Below are positions 55,420 through 64,000 of a stretch of DNA of 64,000 bases, in pieces. The notes under the pieces are model-generated. The model was not told the origin of the DNA, searched no databases, and saw only the letters and a program-made list of their open reading frames with translations. Position numbers and translations under genes: made by a program. Positions within the stretch are counted from its first letter, which is position 1; every line of letters begins with the position of its first letter. The stretch covers positions 1 to 64,000 of the forward strand of contig NZ_ASJB01000051.1 in the NCBI RefSeq assembly GCF_000478275.1, given 5' to 3'. The DNA comes from Amycolatopsis orientalis DSM 40040 = KCTC 9412 (lineage in GTDB: Bacteria; Actinomycetota; Actinomycetes; Mycobacteriales; Pseudonocardiaceae).

Positions 55420-56889
55420 TCAGCCGCCGATGCCGTTCTCGGCGGCCCACTTCTTCAGCTCGGCCACGGCGTCGTCGTGCTCCAGCGGACCGCGGTCGAG
55501 CCGCAGCTCCTTCAGGTACTTCCACGCCTTGCCGACGTCCGGCCCCGGCTTGAGGTCGAGGATCCGCATGATCTCCTCGCCGTTGAGGTCCGGCCGGACC
55601 CGGTCGAGGTCCTCCTGCGCCTGGATCGCCTCGATCCGCCGCTCGAGATCGTCGTAGGTCGCCTGCAGCGCCGCGGCCTTCTTCCGGTTGCGCGTGGTGC
55701 AGTCGGCGCGCACCAGTTTGTGCAGCCGGGGCAGCAGGTCACCGGCGTCGGTGACGTAACGCCGCACCGCCGAATCCGTCCATTCGCCCTTGCCGTACCC
55801 GTGGAACCGCAGGTGCAGGAACACGAGCTGGCTGACGTCCTGGACGATCTCCTTGGAGAACTTCAGGGCACGCAAACGCTTGCGAGCCATCTTCGCGCTG
55901 ACGACCTCGTGGTGGTGGAAGCTCACGCCGCCGCCGGGCTGGAACTCGCGCGTCGCGGGTTTGCCGATGTCGTGCAGGAGCGCCGCGAGCCGCAGGATCA
56001 GATCCGGCTCCGACGTCGGTTCGTGCGAGGTCTCCAGGTCGATCGCCTGCTCGAGCACGGTGAGCGAGTGCTGGTAGACGTCCTTGTGCTGGTGGTGCTC
56101 GTCGATCGCGAGCCGCATCCCGGACACCTCGGGCACCACGCGGTCGGCGAGGCCGGTCTCGACCAGCAGCTCGATCCCGGGGCGCGGGTCGCCGGCGAGC
56201 AGCAGCTTCGACAGCTCGGCCTGGACGCGCTCGGCGGTGATCCGGTCGATCTCGTCGGCCATCGAGGTCATCGCGTCGATCACGCGGGGCGCCGCGGTGA
56301 ACCCGAGCTGCGCGGAGAACCGCGCGGCCCGGAGCATGCGCAGCGGGTCGTCGGCGAAGGACTCCTGCGGGGTCGCGGGCGTGTCGAGCACCCGGTCCTG
56401 GAGCGCCTGGAGCCCGTCGTGCGGGTCGACGAAGGTCTGGTTCGCCAGGTCGATCGCCATCGCGTTGACCGTGAAGTCGCGGCGGAGCAGATCTCCCTCG
56501 ATGCTGTCGCCGAAGGTGACCTCGGGATTGCGGCCGACGCGGTCGTAGCTGTCGGCGCGGAACGTGGTGATCTCCAGGGTCATGCCCTGTTTGGTCACGC
56601 CGACCGTGCCGAACGCGATACCGACGTCCCAGACCGCGTCCCCCCAGGCGCTGACGATCTTGAGCACCTGGTCCGGCCGCGCGTCGGTGGTGAAGTCGAG
56701 GTCGCTCGACAGCCTGCCGAGCATCATGTCGCGGACGCTCCCGCCGACCAGGTACAGGCGGTAACCCGCCTTGGCGAAGAGCTTCGCGAGTTCGTCCGCC
56801 AGCGGGGAGATGCGCATCAGCTCTGTCACGGCGTTCTGCATCGCAGTGCTCTTCCCCGCAATCGCCTGCCCGGCGACCACCTTGTTCAC
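55420..56889 (-). CDS. pcnA: CCA-adding tRNA nucleotidyltransferase
   Basis: This 489-residue enzyme adds or repairs the 3' CCA of tRNAs from CTP and ATP in the cytosol. The nucleotidyltransferase head has LVGGSVRDMMLGRLSSDLDFTTDARP (GG and DxD), the RRDFTVNAMA motif and DDPLRMLRAARFSAQLGF. The C-terminal HD domain includes LAALLHDIGKPATR. Length is typical of actinobacterial class II CCA enzymes. GTG start at 56889. It is divergent from the Nudix gene, a conserved pairing in this order near the origin. Confidence 0.93.
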   Translation of the reverse strand: MNKVVAGQAIAGKSTAMQNAVTELMRISPLADELAKLFAKAGYRLYLVGGSVRDMMLGRLSSDLDFTTDARPDQVLKIVSAWGDAVWDVGIAFGTVGVTKQGMTLEITTFRADSYDRVGRNPEVTFGDSIEGDLLRRDFTVNAMAIDLANQTFVDPHDGLQALQDRVLDTPATPQESFADDPLRMLRAARFSAQLGFTAAPRVIDAMTSMADEIDRITAERVQAELSKLLLAGDPRPGIELLVETGLADRVVPEVSGMRLAIDEHHQHKDVYQHSLTVLEQAIDLETSHEPTSEPDLILRLAALLHDIGKPATREFQPGGGVSFHHHEVVSAKMARKRLRALKFSKEIVQDVSQLVFLHLRFHGYGKGEWTDSAVRRYVTDAGDLLPRLHKLVRADCTTRNRKKAAALQATYDDLERRIEAIQAQEDLDRVRPDLNGEEIMRILDLKPGPDVGKAWKYLKELRLDRGPLEHDDAVAELKKWAAENGIGG

Positions 56890-57001
56890 GACAATCCCAC
56901 CACGATTTGGATGTACTTACCGAGACACTTACTACGACCCGACCCAACACGGGCACGGTGAGCCAGCGTACCCGTACCGCCGTTTGCTCTAGCATCGCAG
57001 C

Positions 57002-57523
57002 ATGTCTGGATCAGCCGGCCGCTCCGGCGCTTCGAAGCCGGGCCGCCGGCGGAGGCGCAGGCGGGGCAGGCGGCTGACCACGGTCGACGAAACCTCCGCC
57101 GGCGGCCTGGTCGTCGACGCCGAACGGGCCAACGCCGCGCTGATCGGGCGGCTCGACAGGCACGGCAGACTGCTGTGGTCGCTGCCGAAGGGCCACATCG
57201 AGGACGGTGAGACGGTGGAGGAGACGGCGGTCCGCGAGGTCAAGGAGGAGACCGGCATCTCCGCGCAGGTCCTCGAACCCCTCGGCACCATCGACTACTG
57301 GTTCGTGGCCGAGCGACGCCGCGTGCACAAGACGGTGCACCATTTCATCCTGGAATCCACCGGTGGCGAACTTTCGGACGAGGATGTCGAGGTGACCGAG
57401 GTCGCCTGGGTGCCGCTCGCCGACCTGGAGACCACCCTCGCCTACTCCGACGAGCGCAAGCTGGTCCGGAAGGCCAAAGAACTCTTCGCGCAGCAACGCC
57501 CAGACCGCCGAGGGAGCACCTGA
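57002..57523 (+). CDS. Nudix hydrolase
   Basis: The 173-residue enzyme has the Nudix box GHIEDGETVEETAVREVKEETGI (pattern Gx5Ex7REUxEExGU) at about residues 62-84. A basic, Arg-rich N-terminus (GRRRRRRRGRRL) could bind nucleic acid or be disordered. It hydrolyses a nucleoside diphosphate-linked compound; the substrate is not predictable. It is placed before DUF6049 and MurJ, as in many actinobacteria. The stop is directly followed by the GTG of the next gene. Confidence 0.92.
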   Translation: MSGSAGRSGASKPGRRRRRRRGRRLTTVDETSAGGLVVDAERANAALIGRLDRHGRLLWSLPKGHIEDGETVEETAVREVKEETGISAQVLEPLGTIDYWFVAERRRVHKTVHHFILESTGGELSDEDVEVTEVAWVPLADLETTLAYSDERKLVRKAKELFAQQRPDRRGST

Positions 57524-59674
57524 GTGAAGCGGCTTGCCGCCACTGTCCTGTCGATCCTGTTCCTCGCCCTGCCCGCGTTGTTCGGCGCGGTCGCGCAGGC
57601 GCAGGAACAGCCCCGGCTGCGCGTGGACCTCGACCAGCTGAACCCCCGCGTGGTCACCTCGACCTCGACATCGCTCGCCGTCACCGGCCGCGTCACCAAC
57701 ATCGGCGACCGGCGGATCAGCAAGCTGGGGGTCCGGCTCCAGCTGGGCACCCGGCTGCAGACCGAGCAGCAGATCGGCGACGTGCTGGCCGGCGGCAAGT
57801 TCAAGGACCTCTCGGCCACGGATTTCGTCGACCTCGGGCCGGACACCCTGGAGCCGGGCCAGAGCGCCGGGCTGAACCTGACCGTCCCGCTCGGCCAGAC
57901 CGCCAAGCTGCAGTTCCCGCGTCCCGGGGTGTATCCGCTGCTGGTCAACGTCAACGGCACGCCGGACTTCGGCGGTCCGGAACGGCTCGCGGCGGTCAGC
58001 CTGCTGATGCCGGTGCTCGGCGTCCCCGGCAAGGCACCCGCGACGCGTCCGCCGTCCGCGCCGTCGACGAGCCTGCTGTGGCCGATCGCGAACAGCACGG
58101 TGCACGTCGTCTCGTCCCCGCTCGGCGGCCCGCTGACGCTGGCGGACGAACGACTGTCCGGGGAACTGAGCCCCGGTGGAAGGCTGGACTCGCTGGTCGC
58201 GGCGGCGCGGGCGGCCGAGGCCGACACGAAGGTCTCGTCGTCGCTGTGCCTGGCCATCGACCCCGATCTGGTCGCGACCGTGGACGGGATGACCCGCGGC
58301 TACCAGGTCGCCACCGGCGGCGGCCCCGTCCCCGGCAAGGGCGTCGACGCCGCGAAGAACTGGCTCGGCCAGCTGAAGGCGCTGGTCGCGGGCCGGTGCG
58401 TGGTCACCCTCCCGTTCGCCGACGCCGACCTCACCGCGCTGACGAAGGTCCGCGCCGGTGACGCCACCGACACCGCGCTCCTGACCAGCGCGATCGGCGG
58501 CGCGTCGACGATCAAGAACCTGCTCGGCATCCAGCCACAGGACGGCGTGCTCTGGCCCGGCGGCGCCCTCGACTCGCAGACCGTCGAAGCGATCGGCAAG
58601 GCGGGCGTCAAGACCTTGCTGACCGATTCGGGCAAGCTCCAGTCCGATGCCCCGCTTTCGGGCGGGGTCTCGATCGAGGGAACGAACCTGCGGGCGCAGC
58701 CGATCGACGCGCTGACCGCGTCCGCGCTGAACGGGTCGGGCACCACCCAGAACGGGCTCGGCGCGATCGCGTTCCGGGCCGGGCTCGGCGGGCAGGCCGC
58801 GGGCCAGGAGCGCTCGCGACTGCTGATCGCGCCGCCGCGGCACTGGGACCTGACCGGCGCCGAACTCACCACGTTCCTGGAGCGGATGGGTGACTTCTAC
58901 GCCGCCGGGCTGGTCAAGGCGACGCCGCTGCCCGATCTGCTCGGCGAGAGCCCGTCCGGGACCGCCTCGGTCAACTACGAACCGAAGGATCTGACGGCCG
59001 CGACCAGCGGTGACGTCACCGCGAGGATGTCCCAGCTCGACAACGAGACGCTGGGCCTGTCGTCCGCGATGACGATGGATACGACCAAACGAGTGAATCC
59101 GGCCGACGTGATCGCCCCCGTCCGGCTCGCCCTCATCCGGGCCGCCTCGACGTCGTGGAGCGGCGCGGACGCCGGGGTCGTCACCGGCAACGCCCGCGGC
59201 GACCTCGAGGCGATCCGCAGTCAGGTGACCGTGGAACGGCCGAAGCAGACGATCGCGCTGGCCTCCGGCGCGTCGCCACTGCCGGTGTTCATCACCAACA
59301 GCCTGCCGGTGACCGTCAAGGCCCGTATCGCGCTGAAGAACAACGTGGGACTGCGCCCGACGGGCGACGTCCAGGAGCTGACGATCGTCGCCAACGGCGC
59401 CGCCAACCAGCTCATGCCGGTCGAGGCGCTGCGAGCGGGCCGGTTCAGCGTCGACGTGGCCTTGACCACCCCTGACGGCACCCGGCTCGGCTCCGACGCG
59501 CGGTTCGAGCTGACCTCGACGGAGTACGGCGCGATCACCATCATCATCACGCTGACGGCGGCCGGTGCGTTGCTGCTGCTCTCGTCCCGCCGGATCTACC
59601 GGAGGATCAAGGATTCGCGCGCCCATCGGGCGGAGGAAACCACCCCACGTGTGACCGAGGACGCACAGGTTTAA
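57524..59674 (+). CDS. Secreted/membrane protein of the DUF6049 family
   Basis: The 716-residue protein has a signal peptide (MKRLAATVLSILFLALPALFGAVAQA), a large extracellular part beginning with an Ig-like region (LRVDLDQLNPRVVTSTSTSLAVTGRVTNIGDRR) and a C-terminal TM segment (YGAITIIITLTAAGALLLLSSRRIYRRI). It matches the conserved protein that precedes MurJ in actinobacteria, as does M. tuberculosis Rv3909. It probably acts in cell envelope assembly with MurJ. GTG start immediately after the Nudix stop. Confidence 0.9.
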   Translation: MKRLAATVLSILFLALPALFGAVAQAQEQPRLRVDLDQLNPRVVTSTSTSLAVTGRVTNIGDRRISKLGVRLQLGTRLQTEQQIGDVLAGGKFKDLSATDFVDLGPDTLEPGQSAGLNLTVPLGQTAKLQFPRPGVYPLLVNVNGTPDFGGPERLAAVSLLMPVLGVPGKAPATRPPSAPSTSLLWPIANSTVHVVSSPLGGPLTLADERLSGELSPGGRLDSLVAAARAAEADTKVSSSLCLAIDPDLVATVDGMTRGYQVATGGGPVPGKGVDAAKNWLGQLKALVAGRCVVTLPFADADLTALTKVRAGDATDTALLTSAIGGASTIKNLLGIQPQDGVLWPGGALDSQTVEAIGKAGVKTLLTDSGKLQSDAPLSGGVSIEGTNLRAQPIDALTASALNGSGTTQNGLGAIAFRAGLGGQAAGQERSRLLIAPPRHWDLTGAELTTFLERMGDFYAAGLVKATPLPDLLGESPSGTASVNYEPKDLTAATSGDVTARMSQLDNETLGLSSAMTMDTTKRVNPADVIAPVRLALIRAASTSWSGADAGVVTGNARGDLEAIRSQVTVERPKQTIALASGASPLPVFITNSLPVTVKARIALKNNVGLRPTGDVQELTIVANGAANQLMPVEALRAGRFSVDVALTTPDGTRLGSDARFELTSTEYGAITIIITLTAAGALLLLSSRRIYRRIKDSRAHRAEETTPRVTEDAQV

Positions 59675-59711
59675 GTGTTTCCGGCCGTTCCCGATTACCC
59701 TGGGTCGAACG

Positions 59712-62132
59712 ATGCCGCCGGGCATCACGAGTCGAGCACCGAGGATTGGGCGCACGTTGGAACGAGAGCCGGGTGTACCGCCCGAGCGTGCAGGCCGTCC
59801 CCGGCGCGAAGGTACACCGCACCCCGTCGAGCCCCCGCCCCGCCGCACCGAGGGTCCAGTACGCCGTCCGGAGCGTTCAGGACGCCCTGAGCGTCCTGAA
59901 CGTGGAGAGCGCCGTCAGCCGCCTCCGCAGCAGCTCCCGCCGGAGCGCGCCGAGCGGCCGCGACGGGCGGTACCGCCGCCCTCCGTGCCGCCTCCTCCGC
60001 CGCAGCCGGTGGACGGGCGCCGCCCGCGCGTCGTCGGCCGCCCCGACGACGAGACACGGCGGCTGAGGCCACCGCAGAACCCGCCCCAGAAGCCCGCGCC
60101 GCCGCGGAAGGTCCCGCCGCCCGGCACGCCGCCGTCCCAGTCGACGCCGCCTCCGCCGACCCGGCGTCAGCAGGTGCCGCCGTCGCAGGGGGCGCCGCTG
60201 CCGCAGCCGTCCGCTCCGGTTCCGCCGCCCGGCACGCCCCCGCGCCGCCCGCCGACGGCGCCGCAGGCGCTCAACCAGACGCCGCCACCGCCTCATCGTG
60301 GCCGCCGTCAGCCGCCACCGGTCCGCCCGTGGCAGGTGGACCGGCGCGACGAACCCGACGCGACGCGGTTCATCCCGCGCACCCCCGGTGTCCCGATGGG
60401 GTCGCGCTGGCCGGTCGCCGACCCCGACGTCCTCCGCCCGTACGACCAGCTCGCCACGCAGGTCATGCCGGCGATCAAGGACGCGCCGCTGGTCAAACCG
60501 CGGCCGGGAGAGACCGGCGAGCAGGACGTCGCCGCGCCGCCGAAGGCGCCGTCGCTGGCGAAGTCCAGCGGCCGGATGGCGATCGCCTCGCTGATCAGCC
60601 GCATCACCGGCTTCGCGTGGAAGCTGCTGCTGGTCGCGGCCATCGGCGCCCAGGTCGAGAACGACTCGTTCAACGTCGCCAACACGATGCCGAACATCAT
60701 CTTCGAGCTGCTGATGGGCGGGGTGCTGTCCAGCCTCGTGGTCCCGCTGCTCGTGCGGTCGCAGGACGACAAGGACGGCGGCGAGGCCTATACCCAGCGG
60801 CTGGTCACGGTGGCGGGCACGCTGCTCGTCGTCGGGACGACGATCGCGGTGTTCGCGGCGCCACTGATCACCAAGCTCTACGTCGACGACAACGGTGAGG
60901 CCAATCCCGAGCTGGTCACCGCGTTCGCCTACCTGCTGCTGCCGCAGATCTTCTTCTACGGCGTGTTCGCGCTGCTCTCGGCCGTGCTGAACGCGAAACA
61001 CGTCTTCGGCCCGACGGCGTGGGCGCCGGTGATCAACAACCTGGTCGTCATCTTCACGATCCTCGTGGTGTGGGTCATGCCGGGGAACATCTCCACCGAC
61101 CCGGTGTCGCTCACCGACCCGAAACTGCTGACGCTGGGCCTCGGCGTGACCGCGGGCATCGTGGCGCAGTCGGTGCTGCTGATCCCGCCGCTGCTGCGGT
61201 CCGGGTTCAAGTTCAAGTGGCGCTGGGGCATCGACAAGCGGATGAAGGAGTTCGGCGGGCTCGCGCTGTGGACCGTCGGCTACGTCGCCGTCAGCCAGAT
61301 CGGCTACACGATCACGACCCGCGTCCTGACCAGCGGTTCGCAAGGCGGGGTGACCGCGTACAGCAACGCGTGGCTGCTCTTCCAGCTGCCGTACGGCGTC
61401 ATCGGGGTCTCGCTGCTGACCGCGATCATGCCGAGGATGAGCCGCGCGGCGGCCGACGGCGACCACAAGAAGCTGATCGGCGACCTCTCCTACGCGTCAC
61501 GCATCTCGACGGTGACGCTCCTGCCGATCTCCGCGGTGATGACCATCGTCGGCGGCTCGGTCGGCATCGCGCTGTTCACCCTGGGCAAGGGCACGGTCGA
61601 GAACGCGTCGCGGATGGGCGAGGCGCTGGCCATCTCCGCGTTCGCGCTGCTGCCGTACGCGCTGGTCATGCTGCAGATGCGGGTGTTCTACTCGATGAAG
61701 GACGCGCGGACGCCGGTGCTGATCATGATCGTGATGACCGTGGTCAAGGTGCCGCTGCTCTACCTGTGCCCCGTGCTGCTGTCGAAGGACAACATCGTGC
61801 TCGGCGTGATGATGGTCAACGGCCTCACGTTCGTCGTCGGCGCGATCCTCGGCCAGGTTTGGCTGTGGGTGACCCTCGGAAACCTCCGGAGCAAGCGGGT
61901 TCTCGGGGTGATCCTCTTCACGGTCGTCGCGAGCGTGCTCGGAGTCGGCGCGGCCTGGCTCGCCGGGCAGGTCGTGCCTGACTCGTTCGGGCCTACTTTC
62001 CAGGCCTGGGTGAAACTTGTCCTGCAGACGGTGGTCGGGATCGCGGTCTCGTTCGGCGTGCTCATGGCCCTCAAGGTCGAGGAATTGAAGCCCGCCACGG
62101 ACAGGATCACCCGGTTGATCAAGCGCGGATAA
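59712..62132 (+). CDS. murJ: Lipid II flippase MurJ with long Pro/Arg-rich N-terminus
   Basis: The 806-residue membrane protein has a cytoplasmic N-terminal extension of about 285 residues, rich in Pro and Arg (PPPPPQPVDGRRP, QNPPQKPAPPRKVPPPG). About 14 TM segments follow, starting at SSGRMAIASLISRITGFAWKLLLVAAIG and including VANTMPNIIFELLMGGVLSSLVVPLL, characteristic of the MOP-superfamily MurJ/MviN. It flips lipid II during peptidoglycan synthesis. In mycobacteria a pseudokinase is fused to the C-terminus; here it is a separate gene at 62211. The exact N-terminus (ATG 59712 or a downstream TTG) is uncertain. Confidence 0.93.
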   Translation: MPPGITSRAPRIGRTLEREPGVPPERAGRPRREGTPHPVEPPPRRTEGPVRRPERSGRPERPERGERRQPPPQQLPPERAERPRRAVPPPSVPPPPPQPVDGRRPRVVGRPDDETRRLRPPQNPPQKPAPPRKVPPPGTPPSQSTPPPPTRRQQVPPSQGAPLPQPSAPVPPPGTPPRRPPTAPQALNQTPPPPHRGRRQPPPVRPWQVDRRDEPDATRFIPRTPGVPMGSRWPVADPDVLRPYDQLATQVMPAIKDAPLVKPRPGETGEQDVAAPPKAPSLAKSSGRMAIASLISRITGFAWKLLLVAAIGAQVENDSFNVANTMPNIIFELLMGGVLSSLVVPLLVRSQDDKDGGEAYTQRLVTVAGTLLVVGTTIAVFAAPLITKLYVDDNGEANPELVTAFAYLLLPQIFFYGVFALLSAVLNAKHVFGPTAWAPVINNLVVIFTILVVWVMPGNISTDPVSLTDPKLLTLGLGVTAGIVAQSVLLIPPLLRSGFKFKWRWGIDKRMKEFGGLALWTVGYVAVSQIGYTITTRVLTSGSQGGVTAYSNAWLLFQLPYGVIGVSLLTAIMPRMSRAAADGDHKKLIGDLSYASRISTVTLLPISAVMTIVGGSVGIALFTLGKGTVENASRMGEALAISAFALLPYALVMLQMRVFYSMKDARTPVLIMIVMTVVKVPLLYLCPVLLSKDNIVLGVMMVNGLTFVVGAILGQVWLWVTLGNLRSKRVLGVILFTVVASVLGVGAAWLAGQVVPDSFGPTFQAWVKLVLQTVVGIAVSFGVLMALKVEELKPATDRITRLIKRG

Positions 62133-62210
62133 CGATTCACGCACGGATGGCGCGCGTTCACGCGTCGTATTCTGGGTACTCTCGAACAGGGAGCTACGCG
62201 GGAGAGTGCG

Positions 62211-63815
62211 GTGGATACGAGACGGAGCGAACAGGCAGGGGAGGCGAGCCAGGTGGGCATCCGGGCCCAAGGCGGGTCGCTGGCCCCTGGCCGGGTCGTC
62301 GGTGACGGCCGGTATCGCCTGCTCGCACAGTTCGGGGTGGACGAACGAGCCGCCGCGCATCTTTGGCGTGCCCGCGATGGGCAGCTGAAGCGGGATGTCG
62401 CGCTGACGCTGCTGGTCGGCGACCCGGCGGACGCGGAAGCCGCGAGGCTCGCGCGCCGGACGCTGGAACGCGCCGCGCACGCCTCGAAGTTCGGTCACGG
62501 CGGGGTCGCGCGCGTCCTCGACGTACTCAGTCTGGGCAGCGGCGTCACCTCGAGCGAAGGTCTGCTCGGTGTCGTCGTGGCGGAATGGACCAAGGGCAGC
62601 GACCTGGTCGATCTCGTGGCGCAGCGCCCGGTGGCGCCCGCGGCGGCGGCGCGGATGGTGCAGGCGCTGGCGGAAGCCGTCGACCACGCCCATCAGAACG
62701 GTCTCGTCCTCGGCCTCGATCATCCGCAGCGGCTGCGGCTCACCCCGGACGGCGCGCTGAAGCTCGCCTTCCCCGGTCCGCTGCCCGAAGCGACCCTTCG
62801 CGACGACGTCAAGGCGCTCGGCGCCGTCCTGTACCTGCTGCTGACCGGCCGCTGGGCCCTGCCTGGCGGTCCCGCCGCGATCCCGGCGGCGCCGCAAGCG
62901 CCGACCGGCCGGATCATCCCGCCGCGTTCGCTGGTCCCGACCGTGCCTGCCGAGCTGTCCTCGCTCGCCGTCCGCACCATCGAAGACGGCGGCCACGGCG
63001 GCATCCGGACCAGCGCGGCCATCCTGCGCGTGCTGGACCAGGTCGCCGAAGCCGAGGAACGCACCCAGCTGATCAAGGCCGTCGGCGAGGAATCGGCCGT
63101 CGCCGAAGCGGATGGCACGGTCTGGACTACCAAGAAGCCCGTCAAGGACGTCGCGCGGCGCAAGAAGCTCGCCTTCGGTGTGACCGTGCTGGTCGTCGCG
63201 ACCGTGGTGATCCTGGCCTGGGGCGGGATGATGCTGATCAACCTGTTCCAGGGCGAATCGAAGTCCAGCGGCCCGAAGATCAACGTCGCCGCGTCTTCCT
63301 CCCAGGTCGCCCCGCCGCCTGGCGAACAGCCTCCGCCCGCTCAGCAACCGCCGCCTGCGGTTCCCGGTGTGGGTGCCGCGGTGAAGCCCTCCGCGGTCGC
63401 CGTGTTCAACCCGGGCAGCAGGGGCGACAGCCCCGGCCGTGCCAAGAACACGACCGACGGCGACCCGGGCACCTCGTGGAAGACCGACGAGTACGACAAG
63501 CAGTTCCCGGTGCTCAAGGACGGCGTCGGGCTGATCGTGACCTTCAAGGACCCGGTCAACCTGAGCCAGCTCAAGATCAACGCGGGCAGCCCCGGCTCGA
63601 AGGTCGAGATCCGCTCCGCCGACAAGAAGAACCCGAAGCTCGACGAGACCACCGTCGTCGCGACGGGGGAACTGGCGGCGGGTGAATCGACCATCGCGTT
63701 GCAGCAGCCGAAACAGGGTCAGTACTTCATCATCTGGATCACTCAGCTGGGTGAAGATGAGGACGGCAAGTTCATCACCGAGATCAAAGACCTGACCTTC
63801 CTGCCTGCGGGGTGA
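62211..63815 (+). CDS. Pseudokinase with TM and extracellular lectin-like domain (MurJ partner)
   Basis: The 534-residue protein is organised as: N-terminal kinase-like domain (about 28-280) with GRYRLLAQF but no VAIK Lys (DVALTLL), no HRD Asp (GLDHPQRLRLT) and no DFG (LKLAFPG), so it is a pseudokinase; a TM segment (LAFGVTVLVVATVVILAWGGMMLI); a Pro-rich extracellular linker; and a beta-sandwich discoidin/lectin-like domain (NPGSRGDSPGRAKNTTDGDPGTSWKTDEYDKQFPVLKDGVGLIVTF). This is the same set of modules as the C-terminal half of M. tuberculosis MviN (Rv3910), here as a separate gene. GTG start. It probably binds a FHA protein when phosphorylated. Confidence 0.93.
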   Translation: MDTRRSEQAGEASQVGIRAQGGSLAPGRVVGDGRYRLLAQFGVDERAAAHLWRARDGQLKRDVALTLLVGDPADAEAARLARRTLERAAHASKFGHGGVARVLDVLSLGSGVTSSEGLLGVVVAEWTKGSDLVDLVAQRPVAPAAAARMVQALAEAVDHAHQNGLVLGLDHPQRLRLTPDGALKLAFPGPLPEATLRDDVKALGAVLYLLLTGRWALPGGPAAIPAAPQAPTGRIIPPRSLVPTVPAELSSLAVRTIEDGGHGGIRTSAAILRVLDQVAEAEERTQLIKAVGEESAVAEADGTVWTTKKPVKDVARRKKLAFGVTVLVVATVVILAWGGMMLINLFQGESKSSGPKINVAASSSQVAPPPGEQPPPAQQPPPAVPGVGAAVKPSAVAVFNPGSRGDSPGRAKNTTDGDPGTSWKTDEYDKQFPVLKDGVGLIVTFKDPVNLSQLKINAGSPGSKVEIRSADKKNPKLDETTVVATGELAAGESTIALQQPKQGQYFIIWITQLGEDEDGKFITEIKDLTFLPAG

Positions 63816-63846
63816 CCTCGGACACCGGGTCAGTAGGCTCTCCCGG

Positions 63847-64000
63847 GTGACAGCTGCAGCTCCCACGGACGCGGATCTCATAGCGGCGCATGCCGCCGGT
63901 GATCCGCATGCGTTCAGTGAACTGGTCCAGCGACATCGAGACCGCATGTGGGCGGTGGCCCTGCGCACCGTGCGGGATCCGGAAGAAGCCGCGGACGCCC
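63847..64000 (+). CDS. sigM: RNA polymerase sigma factor SigM (5' part)
   Basis: The gene is cut by the window edge. GTG start at 63847. Region 2 is visible: ADLIAAHAAGDPHAFSELVQRHRDRMWAVALRTVRDPEEAADA, typical of ECF sigma factors. It follows the MurJ/pseudokinase genes as sigM does in mycobacteria and other actinobacteria. Confidence 0.88.
   Translation, partial: MTAAAPTDADLIAAHAAGDPHAFSELVQRHRDRMWAVALRTVRDPEEAADA

Noticed and set aside
57011..59848. 945-codon minus-strand frame opposite the Nudix and DUF6049 genes
   Set aside because: It is complementary to two recognised genes and Arg/Gly-rich only.

Overview
This is a 64 kb, very high-GC window with dense gene packing, frequent GTG starts and many 4-bp ATGA/GTGA gene overlaps. 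The right end carries the block CCA-adding enzyme / Nudix hydrolase / DUF6049 protein / MurJ / MurJ-type pseudokinase / SigM, which in actinobacteria lies near the chromosome origin. Together with DUF1707, SdpI, YbaB-WXG and TNT-related proteins this points to a filamentous actinomycete of the Pseudonocardiaceae, most likely Amycolatopsis or a close relative. The species is not resolved from sequence alone. No rRNA, tRNA, CRISPR array or complete insertion sequence was seen.

Left part (1-21.8 kb): small regulator/enzyme pairs. These are an FAD monooxygenase with a divergent TetR and a perfect 36-bp palindrome between them, a secreted serine hydrolase, two divergent MarR-type regulators, a DOPA-dioxygenase-like enzyme, and an MFS pump divergent from a ROK regulator. 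They are followed by two large secreted cell-surface proteins, one of them a giant chaplin-like repeat protein, an AI-2E-type permease fused translationally to a two-component pair, a lipoprotein, a DUF1707 protein, a drug exporter, a CadD-type transporter, PTS enzyme I with a DasR-type site on its start codon, and a ribokinase.

Middle (22-34 kb): a small ESX-associated operon (YbaB-like, EspC-like, WXG-like, membrane protein), regulators, an SDR enzyme, leuS, a phytase-type secreted esterase, an SdpI-like membrane protein, a YqgE/AlgH protein and an MFS transporter.

Core of interest (34.2-52.0 kb): an apparent nine-gene operon. It starts with a YbaB-like protein and a WXG100 protein, then a 2,493-residue polymorphic toxin: WXG-like head, membrane segment, about 620 residues of Pro/Gln/Ser linker, then ADP-ribosyltransferase 1, papain-fold deamidase 1 (catalytic residues lost), ADP-ribosyltransferase 2, papain-fold deamidase 2 (Cys-His-Asp present) and a C-terminal RelA/SpoT-like domain. 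Downstream, mostly overlapping, are a small unknown protein (immunity candidate), two proteins joining a YezG-like domain to a TNT-like domain, two proteins joining YrhB/Imm35-like, SseB-like and degenerate ADP-ribosylglycohydrolase domains, and one ADP-ribosylglycohydrolase with an intact metal site. ADP-ribosylating toxin domains, NAD-glycohydrolase-like domains and ADP-ribosyl-removing enzymes in one operon suggest a self-contained toxin and multi-part immunity system delivered by a type VII pathway encoded elsewhere.

Right part (52-64 kb): an LLM flavin oxidoreductase and methyltransferase, an orphan histidine kinase, and the origin-side cell-wall block ending in a truncated sigM.
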